Shown: positions 16,055-25,366 of the stretch, in pieces
Position numbering within the stretch: the stretch's first letter is position 1
Layout: the number at the start of each line of letters is the position of its first letter
Assembly: GCF_014649775.1 (NCBI RefSeq)
Contig: NZ_BMTR01000002.1
Span: forward strand, 434,001-498,000
Direction: 5' to 3'
Source of the DNA: Streptomyces longisporoflavus
GTDB taxonomy: Bacteria; Actinomycetota; Actinomycetes; Streptomycetales; Streptomycetaceae
Length of the DNA: 64,000 bases
Made by a program: the position numbers and the translations under genes
Notes under the pieces: model-generated
What the model was told of the DNA's origin: nothing
The model's input: only the letters and a program-made list of their open reading frames with translations
The model's database searches: none

Positions 16055-17398
16055 ATGCCTGCCGACACCGCGCGCCGTCGCCGCTGTGCCGTGGTGGGAC
16101 TCGGCGCCCGCGCCCACCTCTTCACCGAGGCGCTCGCCGGCCCCTACGCGGACCGGATCGACCTCGCCGCCTTCTGCGACGCCAACGCGCACCGCATGGC
16201 CGTCCACAACACGTGGCTCGCGCCCGCCCGCCCCGGCCGCGAGCCCGTGCCCGCCTACGCCCCGGACGACTTCGACGAGATGCTGCGCCGCGAACGCATC
16301 GACCTGGTCGTGGTCTGCACGGTCGACCACCTGCACGATCACTACATCGTGCGCGCGCTCGAAGCGGGCTGCGACGTGGTCACCGAGAAGCCGATGACCA
16401 CGACCGCCGAGCGAGCCCGCCGCATCCTGGAGGCCGAGCGCCGCACGGGCCACGAGGTGCGGGTCGCCTTCAACTACCGCTACAACCCGGTCCACTCGGC
16501 CGTACGCGAACTCCTCGCAGGCGGCGAGATCGGCGAGGTCGGTTCAGTCCACTTCGAGTGGCTGCTCGACCTGCGGCACGGGGCGGACTACTTCCGCCGC
16601 TGGCACCGCGACAAGGCCAACTCCGGTGGCCTGCTGGTACACAAGGCCACCCACCACTTCGACCTGGTCAACTGGTGGCTGGGCGCGCGACCCGAGACCG
16701 TCTACGCCCAGGGCGGGCTCTTCTTCTACGGCGATGAGGCGGGCAACCGGCGCGGCCTGGCCCGTGACTACGCCCGCGCCCACGGCTCCCCCGCAGCCGA
16801 GGGCGACCCCTTCGCCATCCGCCTGGCCGACTCGTCCGTGCTCAGCGCCCTGTACCTGGACGCGGAGGCGGAGGACGGCTACCACCGCGACCAGAACGTG
16901 TTCGGGCCGGGCGTGAGCATCGAGGACGACATGGCGGTCCTCGTGCGCTACTCCTCCGGCGCGACCCTCACGTACCACCTGACGGCGTACGCGCCCTGGG
17001 AGGGCTACCGGATCGCCTTCAATGGCAGCGAGGGCCGCGTAGAACTCCTCGTGGAGGAGTCCACGTGGACGCGCCCCGACGTGCGCGGCGACGGGGCGAG
17101 CGCCGTCATGCACGGCACGGTGATCGGCGACGAGCCCGGCCGCACCCAACTACTGCTGCGCCGCTTCTGGGAGGAGCCCAGGGAGATCAAGGTGCCCACG
17201 GGCGAGGGCGGGCACGGCGGCGGGGACGTACGCATGCTGGCGGACCTCTTCGGCGAACGGCCACCCGACGCCTCCGACCCCCTGGGCCGCGCGGCGAACG
17301 CCGACGACGGAGCACTCTCCCTGGCCACGGGCCTCGCCGCGAACCACTCCCTCGCGACGGGGTTTCCGGTGGATGCCCGGAGTCTCATGGAGAGGTGA
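16055..17398 (+). CDS. Second Gfo/Idh/MocA-family oxidoreductase, divergent from the sugar operon
   Basis: 447 aa from ATG 16055 with GAAGGGA seven bases upstream. The N-terminal Rossmann domain reads CAVVGLGARAHLFTEAL, then DLVVVCTVDHLHDHYIVRAL and CDVVTEKPMTTTAERA with the EKP catalytic Lys. The long C-terminal domain contains LLVHKATHHFDLVNWWLG, where HHFD supplies the conserved Asp-His pair. It is longer than typical (~350 aa) members and resembles the type that handles larger glycosides. The shared 254-base promoter region, with the LacI-like site nearer the other operon, suggests co-regulation. The upstream leader from ~15970 is strongly pyrimidine-rich. Confidence 0.88.
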   Translation: MPADTARRRRCAVVGLGARAHLFTEALAGPYADRIDLAAFCDANAHRMAVHNTWLAPARPGREPVPAYAPDDFDEMLRRERIDLVVVCTVDHLHDHYIVRALEAGCDVVTEKPMTTTAERARRILEAERRTGHEVRVAFNYRYNPVHSAVRELLAGGEIGEVGSVHFEWLLDLRHGADYFRRWHRDKANSGGLLVHKATHHFDLVNWWLGARPETVYAQGGLFFYGDEAGNRRGLARDYARAHGSPAAEGDPFAIRLADSSVLSALYLDAEAEDGYHRDQNVFGPGVSIEDDMAVLVRYSSGATLTYHLTAYAPWEGYRIAFNGSEGRVELLVEESTWTRPDVRGDGASAVMHGTVIGDEPGRTQLLLRRFWEEPREIKVPTGEGGHGGGDVRMLADLFGERPPDASDPLGRAANADDGALSLATGLAANHSLATGFPVDARSLMER

Positions 17399-17440
17399 GC
17401 GACGGAGCAGGCAGACCCTGCGCACGACGGGCGCACGACC

Positions 17441-17525
17441 GGGAAGATCGCCGGAGCTGGCGGAGAGTTGTGCTTGCCGCGCAGCTCTCCGCTGCGCCAG
17501 CACCGGAAGCGCCGCGATCTTCTCG
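17441..17525. terminator. Imperfect long inverted repeat, possible bidirectional terminator
   Basis: An arm starting GGGAAGATCG (17441) reappears inverted near 17511-17525, with interrupted matches through CTGGCG and GGAGAG. The arms contain gaps, so this is less sure than the other hairpins. It lies between the convergent dehydrogenase and the gene remnant. Confidence 0.35.
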
Positions 17526-17659
17526 GGCGTGAAGTCGTCCCACACCAAGCCGCGCGGACGTCGACGGTCAGGCCAGGGGATCACCGTGTCCGGCGTGACG
17601 ATGTAGTCCACCGAGAAGTCGTGCTCCGTCTCGGGGATGTCGTCCTCGATGACCTCATT
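17460..17659 (-). pseudogene. C-terminal remnant of a 5-formyltetrahydrofolate cyclo-ligase-like gene
   Basis: Read on the minus strand from 17659, an open stretch without a plausible start encodes IPETEHDFSVDYIVTPD, then RRPRGLVWDDFTPEKIAA and LPVLAQRRA. This resembles the last ~60 residues of a Streptomyces family annotated as 5-formyltetrahydrofolate cyclo-ligase-like (remembered, not searched). Upstream an in-frame TAG precedes it, and the N-terminal two thirds are absent; downstream the reading degenerates. It is best seen as a decayed fragment left where the neighbouring accessory genes were inserted. Confidence 0.5.
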
Positions 17660-17666
17660 TGGGGCA

Positions 17667-17912
17667 TCACGTGCCTATCCAAGATCGCCATGGGCGCGTG
17701 ATGATCTCGCGGTAGGTGCCGTGTGAGGGGTTTTTGCCGCAATGCTTGAGGACCCACTCTTGGGGCTCGGCGAAGTCCTGGCTGGGCGGTGACGTATCGC
17801 CGTCCACTGCACACTGCATGGCGTACGTCGTGGGTTCGGCGTCAGGCTCCCGGTCGGGTTCGAGAGTCCATGTCTCGAAACACAGTACGGCCCGAAGGAT
17901 CACATTCCCCAC
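17667..17912 (-). CDS. Small DUF7848-like Streptomyces protein
   Basis: 81 aa from GTG 17912, which overlaps the upstream gene's stop by 13 bases. Features seen: CFETWTLEPDREPDAEPTTYAMQC at the start region, then SQDFAEPQEWVLKHCGKNPSH and TYREIITRPWRSW at the end. This order is that of DUF7848 proteins, which in other members carry a Cys pair resembling a zinc knuckle. Here one canonical second Cys (after AMQC-A-V) appears replaced by Asp (VDGD). Function unknown. It is coupled to the next gene and divergent from an XRE-type gene. Confidence 0.7.
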   Translation of the reverse strand: MGNVILRAVLCFETWTLEPDREPDAEPTTYAMQCAVDGDTSPPSQDFAEPQEWVLKHCGKNPSHGTYREIITRPWRSWIGT

Positions 17913-18139
17913 CGGCCGTTTCCCCGGGACACCTCGTTGGCCAAGAACACTTTCGCGCTCAGCCCCTCGGCTTGGGTGGGCTCACGGATCACCTCAGGCG
18001 GGGCATCCCACTCCACGCCGCCCCGCGGCGGTCGGAGTTGTACGTACGGGCCCTCATGGCCCATGACGATGCCGGCTTTGTCGGTGCGTCCATCCACCAC
18101 GAGGGTGCCGACAGTCGGTAGGGCCGGGTTCTCGATCAC
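17900..18139 (-). CDS. Small conserved Streptomyces protein, unknown function
   Basis: 79 aa beginning MIENPALPTVGTLVVDGRTD and containing MGHEGPYVQLRPPRGGVEW, a compact beta-rich (SH3-barrel-like) pattern, then a helical tail SAKVFLANEVSRG. Small proteins of this look commonly sit next to DUF7848 and XRE genes in Streptomyces. It is first in a two-gene minus-strand unit, coupled to the DUF7848-like gene by overlap. Its promoter region (18140-18345) is shared with the divergent XRE gene. No function is known to me. Confidence 0.65.
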   Translation of the reverse strand: MIENPALPTVGTLVVDGRTDKAGIVMGHEGPYVQLRPPRGGVEWDAPPEVIREPTQAEGLSAKVFLANEVSRGNGRWGM

Positions 18140-18285
18140 TTCTGCCTCCTACTCGCGGACGGGACGAACCAACTCCGAACCGGAGTGCCGCATCACCCGG
18201 TATGCAGTCCGCATCCGTCCGCGCTCATGCGCAGAAGCATCAGGTCAACTGGCGGGACCTAGGAACCACCCCCAAACCCCACTTC

Positions 18286-18295
18286 GGGACGTCCC
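18286..18295. promoter_or_regulatory. Palindrome in the XRE promoter region, possible operator
   Basis: GGGACGTCCC is a perfect 10-bp palindrome 50 bases before GTG 18346. Half-sites GTCCC recur at 18310-18314 and near 18325, so there may be several sites for the XRE-type protein encoded next to it. Confidence 0.4.
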
Positions 18296-18345
18296 GTGTC
18301 GGGTAGAACGTCCCTAGTGCCGTCCCGATCGTCAGGGGGAGACTC

Positions 18346-19092
18346 GTGCAGAACGAGAGACTACGTGCCGTCATGGTGGCCGGAGGCTGGACGTACGCCG
18401 CCCTGGCAAAGGCAGTTGAGGTCGACCCCAAGTCGGTGGAGCGATGGGTGAACCTGGGCCGTACGCCGCGCCGGGCCACAGCCTTGGAGGCGGCTGAAGC
18501 CCTAGGAGAAGACGTGCACGCACTCTGGCCGACCCTTCGTCAGGCTCGCGCTGCCCGCACCATCAGCCCGGAGCTCGTGACCCTCCACGAGCAACGGGCA
18601 GACCTCCCCGTATCCACGTTCGTTGACATGATGACGCAGGCCCGCGAGCACATCGACGTCCTGGTCTACGCGGCAGTTTTCCTGCACGAGGCGCACCCAC
18701 GGCTCAACGATCTGCTGCGCGAACGAGCCGCCGAGGGCTGCACAGTGCGCATCGCGGTAGGCGACGCCGAAAGCCCGAACGTCCAGGCGCGCGGCCAGGA
18801 GGAGCGGTTCGGTCACGGCATCGAATCCCGGTGCCGCCTGGCCCTGATGCACTACCGCCCGCTCGTCGGCGTATCCGGTATCGAGATACGGACCCACGAA
18901 ACGACGCTCTACAACTCCCTCTACCGCGCCGACGACCAGATGCTGATCAACGCTCACGTCTGGGGAGTGAACGCCTACGCTGCCCCGGTGTGGCATCTCC
19001 GCCGTAACAGGGAAGGCGGCATGTTCGACACCTACGGACAGAGCTTCGACGCGGTATGGGCGACGGCGGAGCCGGTACAGCAGGAGGAGTGA
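18346..19092 (+). CDS. XRE-type HTH protein with C-terminal phospholipase D-like domain
   Basis: 248 aa from GTG 18346, behind GGGGGAG. Residues ~1-65 are a helix-turn-helix: RLRAVMVAGGWTYAALAKAV, then DPKSVERWVNLGRTPRR as recognition segment, and ALGEDVHALWPTL. The rest resembles PLD-like folds seen behind such HTH domains (FVDMMTQAREHIDVLVYAAV; CTVRIAVGDAESPNV). A clear HxKxxxxD pair is missing, so catalysis is unlikely and a ligand-sensing role is more plausible. The NUDIX gene follows two bases after its stop; this pair is a recurrent Streptomyces arrangement. Confidence 0.8.
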   Translation: MQNERLRAVMVAGGWTYAALAKAVEVDPKSVERWVNLGRTPRRATALEAAEALGEDVHALWPTLRQARAARTISPELVTLHEQRADLPVSTFVDMMTQAREHIDVLVYAAVFLHEAHPRLNDLLRERAAEGCTVRIAVGDAESPNVQARGQEERFGHGIESRCRLALMHYRPLVGVSGIEIRTHETTLYNSLYRADDQMLINAHVWGVNAYAAPVWHLRRNREGGMFDTYGQSFDAVWATAEPVQQEE

Positions 19093-19094
19093 CC

Positions 19095-19565
19095 ATGGCG
19101 CGCACCGAGTACTACGACGACCCCAACGCACCCAAGCCGAACAGCATGGTTGTCGCGGCCTCAGCGGTCGTCACCGACGAACAGGGGCGCATCCTGCTTC
19201 AACGACGCCGGGACAACGACCTGTGGGCGCTGCCCGGGGGCGGAATGGACCTCACCGATTCCCTGCCCGGCACGGCGGTCCGCGAGGTCAAGGAAGAGAC
19301 CGGCCTGGACGTTGAGATCACGGGCCTAGTCGGTACGTACACCGACCCGAAGCACATCATCGTGTACACGGACGGCGAGGTGCGGCGACAGTTCAACGTC
19401 TGCTTCACTACCCGGATCGTCGGCGGTCAGCTAACGATCTCCGATGAGTCGACCGAAATTCGGTTTGTCCGCCCGGAGGAACTCGAGGAACTGGCGATGC
19501 ACCACACCCAGCGACTCCGAGTCGGGCATTTCCTGCAGCACCGCGAGCGGCCGTACCTCGGCTGA
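19095..19565 (+). CDS. NUDIX hydrolase
   Basis: 156 aa from ATG 19095, with AGGAGG eight bases upstream; the longer in-frame ATG 19056 lies inside the preceding gene and lacks a site. The Nudix box reads PGGGMDLTDSLPGTAVREV followed by KEETGL. The REVKEETGL half is intact, so the metal-binding Glu pair is present, but the preceding Glu of the usual GES triplet is Asp (TDS). This should still allow cleavage of a nucleoside-diphosphate-linked substrate. It is co-transcribed with the XRE/PLD-like gene (two-base gap). Substrate unknown. Confidence 0.88.
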   Translation: MARTEYYDDPNAPKPNSMVVAASAVVTDEQGRILLQRRRDNDLWALPGGGMDLTDSLPGTAVREVKEETGLDVEITGLVGTYTDPKHIIVYTDGEVRRQFNVCFTTRIVGGQLTISDESTEIRFVRPEELEELAMHHTQRLRVGHFLQHRERPYLG

Positions 19566-19603
19566 TCACCGATGTCGATAATCAGTCCGGGAGATGGGTA
19601 GGG

Positions 19604-20725
19604 CTATGGAACTTCACGTGACAAGTCCAACAGTCTTTTTGCCACATGACGTATCCCTGCATCATTGAGTGCGCGAGAAAGGTCGGCGCGTTCACTCTCG
19701 TGCACTGATGGAAGTATGAATTCCAGCACTTCGGGCGAATTGACGCCGGGAATCTCCTCCTTTTCTAGGCAGGCAATCACCTGCAAGAGTCGATCGATTC
19801 CACCTTGGGATACGGCAAACAAAATAAGTTCCCTATCTCCGAGGAAAGAGTCGGGGAATGCTGCAGCTGTTGCCAGCGTGATCTTCGGCCGCGAGTATCG
19901 TCCGATACCCTTAGCGAGGCTGTCGGCGTCATCCTTCAACGAGGCAGCGCGTAGCGCTCGCAGGATGTCGGCCAGATCTGGTCTCGTTCTTCCCGGCCAA
20001 CCACCCTTACCGACGATCGCATCGATAAATGTTTGCGCATACCGGAAGCTCGCCTCTCCATCGTGTCGGCGTAAGGCGACAAGAAGCTTCGGAATCTCCG
20101 CGGGCTGCTTAGTTAGCACGCACATCTGAAAGTACATTTCAGAGACGGCATCCCCCTCTTCCGCCGTCGCGATCGAATCGAGTATTTTTACCGTCTGTGC
20201 GGCAGTAGCGTGGGCGGCAAGTTGCAGAAATCCTTGGAAGTCCATCTGCGCCTGCCCCAATGCGGCAACGACAGTTGGAAGCCATTTCTCGATGGGCCTA
20301 TTAGCCCCTTCGGCCGCGATGCGCGCGATGTCTTCCATTCCAGCGTTGATGAGGGGGGTGATCAGTAAAGCGACCTCAGGTGTGGGAGTCTGCTGTTGAC
20401 TAGCATTGCCCCCCATATTCTCTACTGAGATAGGGACCCTCCGAAGCACGAGCGGTTGCGCCATTCTTTTTTGCCATGTTTTCTCGTCGACATCTTCGGG
20501 ACGGAGCGGGGCTCCAATTGAACGGGCGTAGTCGGCGCATGCTTGAACCAAAGCTAAAACATGGACCAGCTTTAGAGCGCTACTTCCGGAGAATTTATCT
20601 TGGATTGAGGCGCGGCTCATCCGTCGGCCTTGGCGCTCGGTGAGCTTCTCTAGAACCCGTAAGGAGGGGTTGCCAGCCCGGAAGCGCAGGTGACTCAACT
20701 GTTTCGCGAGGGAATCGTCGTCCAT
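19604..20725 (-). CDS. Lower-GC protein with N-terminal HTH-like domain and helical-repeat body
   Basis: 373 aa from ATG 20725. Residues ~1-85 (LAKQLSHLRFRAGNPSLRVL; MSRASIQDKFSG; LVQACADYARSIGAPL) resemble the cryptic HTH leader found on Streptomyces conflict-system proteins such as NB-ARC, trypsin or CHAT fusions. After a linker, residues ~120-370 are almost all helical (VALLITPLINAGMEDIARIA; RADLSRALNDAGIRHVAKRLL), like HEAT/TPR-type repeats, with no catalytic motif I can see. Base composition is near the mid-50s % GC on sampled lines, far below its neighbours. A rare TTA codon encodes Leu22 (20660-20662), so translation may need the bldA tRNA. I do not recognise a specific function. Confidence 0.75.
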   Translation of the reverse strand: MDDDSLAKQLSHLRFRAGNPSLRVLEKLTERQGRRMSRASIQDKFSGSSALKLVHVLALVQACADYARSIGAPLRPEDVDEKTWQKRMAQPLVLRRVPISVENMGGNASQQQTPTPEVALLITPLINAGMEDIARIAAEGANRPIEKWLPTVVAALGQAQMDFQGFLQLAAHATAAQTVKILDSIATAEEGDAVSEMYFQMCVLTKQPAEIPKLLVALRRHDGEASFRYAQTFIDAIVGKGGWPGRTRPDLADILRALRAASLKDDADSLAKGIGRYSRPKITLATAAAFPDSFLGDRELILFAVSQGGIDRLLQVIACLEKEEIPGVNSPEVLEFILPSVHESERADLSRALNDAGIRHVAKRLLDLSREVP

Positions 20726-20813
20726 CGCTCACCACCCCGCTTTGTGTCCAAGGTCGTCCAGTAACAGCCAGCACTGTCCAGCTCGTTTCGCTTCAGACTA
20801 GGGCGCGGCGTGC

Positions 20814-20862
20814 CGACTGTCCGGGGTTCGGCAGAAACGTCCGAGGTGCTGGTGGACAGTCG
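20814..20862. repeat. Inverted repeat in the divergent promoter of the low-GC pair
   Basis: CGACTGTCC (20814-20822) and GGACAGTCG (20854-20862) form a perfect 9-bp inverted repeat 31 bases apart. A related ACTGTCCAG lies at about 20773. These may be binding sites for the HTH-like protein encoded divergently. Confidence 0.5.
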
Positions 20863-20932
20863 CCACGCACAGCTTCTCTAGGAGGCATCTACTAACGGAC
20901 CTGTTTCAGATGCTGAAAGGAGCACGGACGCA

Positions 20933-21217
20933 GTGGAGGTGACCTTCACACTCTGGGTTCTAGCTGGCTCAGGTGTAGCTAGTGTGGCACTGTTCGCAGC
21001 CAAGGGCCTGCTTGATCAACTGCCTGGACTCTTCGACTCATGGCACGCTGCACGACGTGCGTGGCGTGGAGACCCGCAACGTCCAGCGGAGCTGCACGTT
21101 GGTAGGCGCGCGAGCGCAACAAGTGATCCGGACACTGCTCCTGCAGCGCCCGACGCTCCCCTCCCATCCACCGGTGGACCAGTTTTGGGCCGCCAAGATG
21201 ACGAGGGGGGCGTATAG
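20933..21217 (+). CDS. Small single-TM membrane protein divergent from the HTH/helical protein
   Basis: 94 aa from GTG 20933, with GAAAGGAG about ten bases upstream. One membrane segment (FTLWVLAGSGVASVALFAAK) near the N-terminus is followed by an amphipathic stretch with Trp and Arg (SWHAARRAWRGDP) and a Pro/Ala-rich tail. No enzymatic motif is visible. Such one-TM partners often accompany Streptomyces conflict-type genes, so it could be a membrane-acting effector or anchor; that is inference. A hairpin follows 28 bases after the stop. Confidence 0.55.
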   Translation: MEVTFTLWVLAGSGVASVALFAAKGLLDQLPGLFDSWHAARRAWRGDPQRPAELHVGRRASATSDPDTAPAAPDAPLPSTGGPVLGRQDDEGGV

Positions 21218-21245
21218 GGGGCGACCGAGCAGTTCAGCCACGGTT

Positions 21246-21270
21246 AAGAGCGTTTTCCGAGAACGCTCTT
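21246..21270 (+). terminator. Hairpin after the small membrane protein
   Basis: AAGAGCGTT (21246-21254) pairs with AACGCTCTT (21262-21270) over a 7-base loop. No T-run follows. The 423-base gap 21218-21640 holds only this hairpin and the katG-side terminator; I see no tRNA or further gene. Confidence 0.5.
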
Positions 21271-21486
21271 GCAAGCCCGCTGTTAGAGCGGAGCGGTGCC
21301 CTCGCAAGGGTCGGCAACTGGCAACGACGGCACACAGACGCCCCTCGTCGCTCCCGAGGCGTGGCTGGGAAGTGCGGAGTCGAAGCAAATTCCTTTGCAA
21401 CAAAGCGTGACTTCTACTGCGACTGGGCCAATGAAGAACGGCTAGTCATGCTCCGGCTCCGAGCGATCGTCTGCATGACGTCGAAA

Positions 21487-21521
21487 AAGAGCGGGACCCA
21501 GTCTCACCGGGTCCCGCTCTT
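21487..21521 (-). terminator. Intrinsic terminator downstream of katG
   Basis: A perfect 13-bp stem (21487-21499 with 21509-21521) and 9-base loop. Read on the minus strand the stem runs into TTTTTCG, a classical intrinsic terminator about 120 bases after the katG stop. On the plus strand it could also end transcription from the left. Confidence 0.8.
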
Positions 21522-21640
21522 CCTTACTGTTTCGCACAGATCGCGATAGGCCCGCGACAGGCCTCCGCCCGAGGACCGCCGCCAGACGGGCGCTTACGCC
21601 ACTGCGGCCGACCCCCGGACATCGCGATCACAGAACTCAC

Positions 21641-24146
<2,506 letters not shown>

Positions 24147-24174
24147 ATCCTACGATGGACGAAGTCCAAGTCAA
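24147..24174 (-). promoter_or_regulatory. Sigma70-type katG promoter with internal dyad
   Basis: On the minus strand TTGACT (24174-24169) and TAGGAT (24152-24147) are 16 bases apart, close to consensus. The spacer contains TGGAC-TTC-GTCCA, a 5-bp dyad that may be the operator for the adjacent Fur-type protein. Confidence 0.7.
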
Positions 24175-24222
24175 TACGACAGACGGGTTCGTACGGAATT
24201 CAGTCGTCAGACAAAGCACAGA

Positions 24223-24228
24223 TAGGCT
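24223..24228 (+). promoter_or_regulatory. -10 box of a probable leaderless fur gene
   Basis: TAGGCT is followed by seven bases and ATG 24236 with no ribosome site, the pattern of a leaderless transcript. Translation of furA from leaderless mRNA is known in mycobacteria, which supports the reading. No clear -35 was seen. Confidence 0.5.
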
Positions 24229-24235
24229 GGTACGC

Positions 24236-24652
24236 ATGAGCGACCTTCTGGAACGACTCCGCGGCCGTGGCTGGAGGATGACCGCTCAGCGCCGGGTGGT
24301 CGCCGAAGTACTCGACGGCGAACACGTCCACCTCACCGCGGACGAGGTACTCGCGCGCGCCACCGCCCGGCTGCCGGAGATCTCCCGGGCCACGGTCTAC
24401 AACACGCTCGGTGAGCTGGTCACCCTCGGTGAGGTGATCGAGGTCTCCACCGGCCGCGCCAAGCGCTACGACCCCAACGCCCATCGCCCGCACCAGCATC
24501 TGGTCTGCTCGGGCTGCGGCGCCATCAAGGACGTACACCCCGGCGGCGACCCGCTGACCGCGCTCCCCGACTCCGAACGCTACGGCTTCACCGTCTCCGC
24601 GGCCGAAGTGACCTATCGGGGACTGTGTCCGGACTGCACCGCACGCGGGTGA
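24236..24652 (+). CDS. Fur-family peroxide/metal regulator (FurA/CatR-like)
   Basis: 138 aa from ATG 24236; much longer open readings upstream are antisense to katG. The winged helix covers residues ~1-80 (RMTAQRRVVAEVL; ISRATVYNTLGELVTLGEV). The dimerisation domain has HRPHQHLVCSGCGAI, the regulatory metal motif, with Cys91/Cys94, and Cys131/Cys134 (CPDC), giving the structural zinc site. FurA-type proteins repress catalase-peroxidase genes and release DNA on metal-catalysed oxidation. Its position, divergent from katG, fits that role. Confidence 0.93.
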   Translation: MSDLLERLRGRGWRMTAQRRVVAEVLDGEHVHLTADEVLARATARLPEISRATVYNTLGELVTLGEVIEVSTGRAKRYDPNAHRPHQHLVCSGCGAIKDVHPGGDPLTALPDSERYGFTVSAAEVTYRGLCPDCTARG

Positions 24653-24823
24653 ACGGGCGGCGACCGGTGCGATCCGGGGGCGGCCTCCGATGACGGTCGA
24701 ACGGGGCGCAATGCGGCAGGCGCGGGGCGGTTGACTCGCCTGCCCGGCACACCGCGGGTGGGCTCCGGGCCGCCGGGTACCCAGCCCGGACACCTACGGA
24801 ATCCCGCAACAGGAGGCACCGCC

Positions 24824-25255
24824 ATGACCGCTCCCCTCGCCGCTGTCCCCCGCTTCCATCTGGCCATTCCGGTCGACGATCTGGACGCGGCGCGCCTCTT
24901 CTACGGCGGGGTGCTCGGCCTCGAGCAGGGCCGCAGCTCGGACGCCTGGGTGGACTGGAATCTGCACGGCCACCAGTTCGTCACGCACCTTGCGACGGAG
25001 CGCGTCCGGCGCATTCACAACCCGGTCGACGGCCACGAGGTGCCCGTACCGCACTTCGGGCTGATCCTGCCGATCCCCGAGTTCCAGGTGCTCGCCGAGC
25101 GGTTGCGTACGGCCGGCATCGACTTCGTCATCGAGCCCTACGTACGCTTCGAGGGCGAGAAGGGCGAGCAGTGGACGATGTTCCTCCTCGACCCGGCGGG
25201 CAACGCCCTGGAGTTCAAGGCGTTCGCCGACGACAGCCAGGTCTTCGCCGTCTGA
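24824..25255 (+). CDS. VOC (glyoxalase/dioxygenase-fold) family protein
   Basis: 143 aa from ATG 24824 with AGGAGG eight bases upstream. The two betaalphabetabetabeta halves of a vicinal-oxygen-chelate module are seen: [20 protein letters not shown] starts the first, and [20 protein letters not shown] the second, ending [12 protein letters not shown]. His near residue 12, His in PHFG and Glu in LEFK are likely metal ligands. Members include dioxygenases, lyases and binding proteins; substrate is not predictable. It stands alone, convergent with the acyl-CoA dehydrogenase gene across a region with two hairpins. Confidence 0.85.
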   Translation: MTAPLAAVPRFHLAIPVDDLDAARLFYGGVLGLEQGRSSDAWVDWNLHGHQFVTHLATERVRRIHNPVDGHEVPVPHFGLILPIPEFQVLAERLRTAGIDFVIEPYVRFEGEKGEQWTMFLLDPAGNALEFKAFADDSQVFAV

Positions 25256-25278
25256 TCCGTGCACGGCGGCGCGGAGCG

Positions 25279-25356
25279 GGGAGTCCGTCCGGCTGCGGGA
25301 CTCCCGGAGGGACTCCCGGATGAGCGGCTCGGCAAGGACGCGCCCCGCCGAGCCGC
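25279..25356. terminator. Two hairpins between convergent VOC and acyl-CoA dehydrogenase genes
   Basis: An 8-bp stem (25279-25286 with 25298-25305) and a perfect 10-bp stem (25324-25333 with 25347-25356, 13-base loop) follow each other in the 111-base gap. A GGGACTCCCGGA direct repeat lies between them (from ~25297 and ~25309). They can end transcription from both sides. Confidence 0.7.
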
Positions 25357-25366
25357 ATGGCGAGGG

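Noticed and set aside
17150..17611. 153-codon minus-strand ORF running into the dehydrogenase gene
   Set aside because: Only its first part is protein-like and belongs to the truncated cyclo-ligase-like remnant. The rest is antisense to the Gfo/Idh/MocA gene.
21360..21525. Possible tRNA or small RNA before the strong hairpin
   Set aside because: The hairpin resembles those that follow tRNA genes, but I could not fit acceptor, anticodon and T arms to the preceding sequence. It is better explained as the katG-side terminator.
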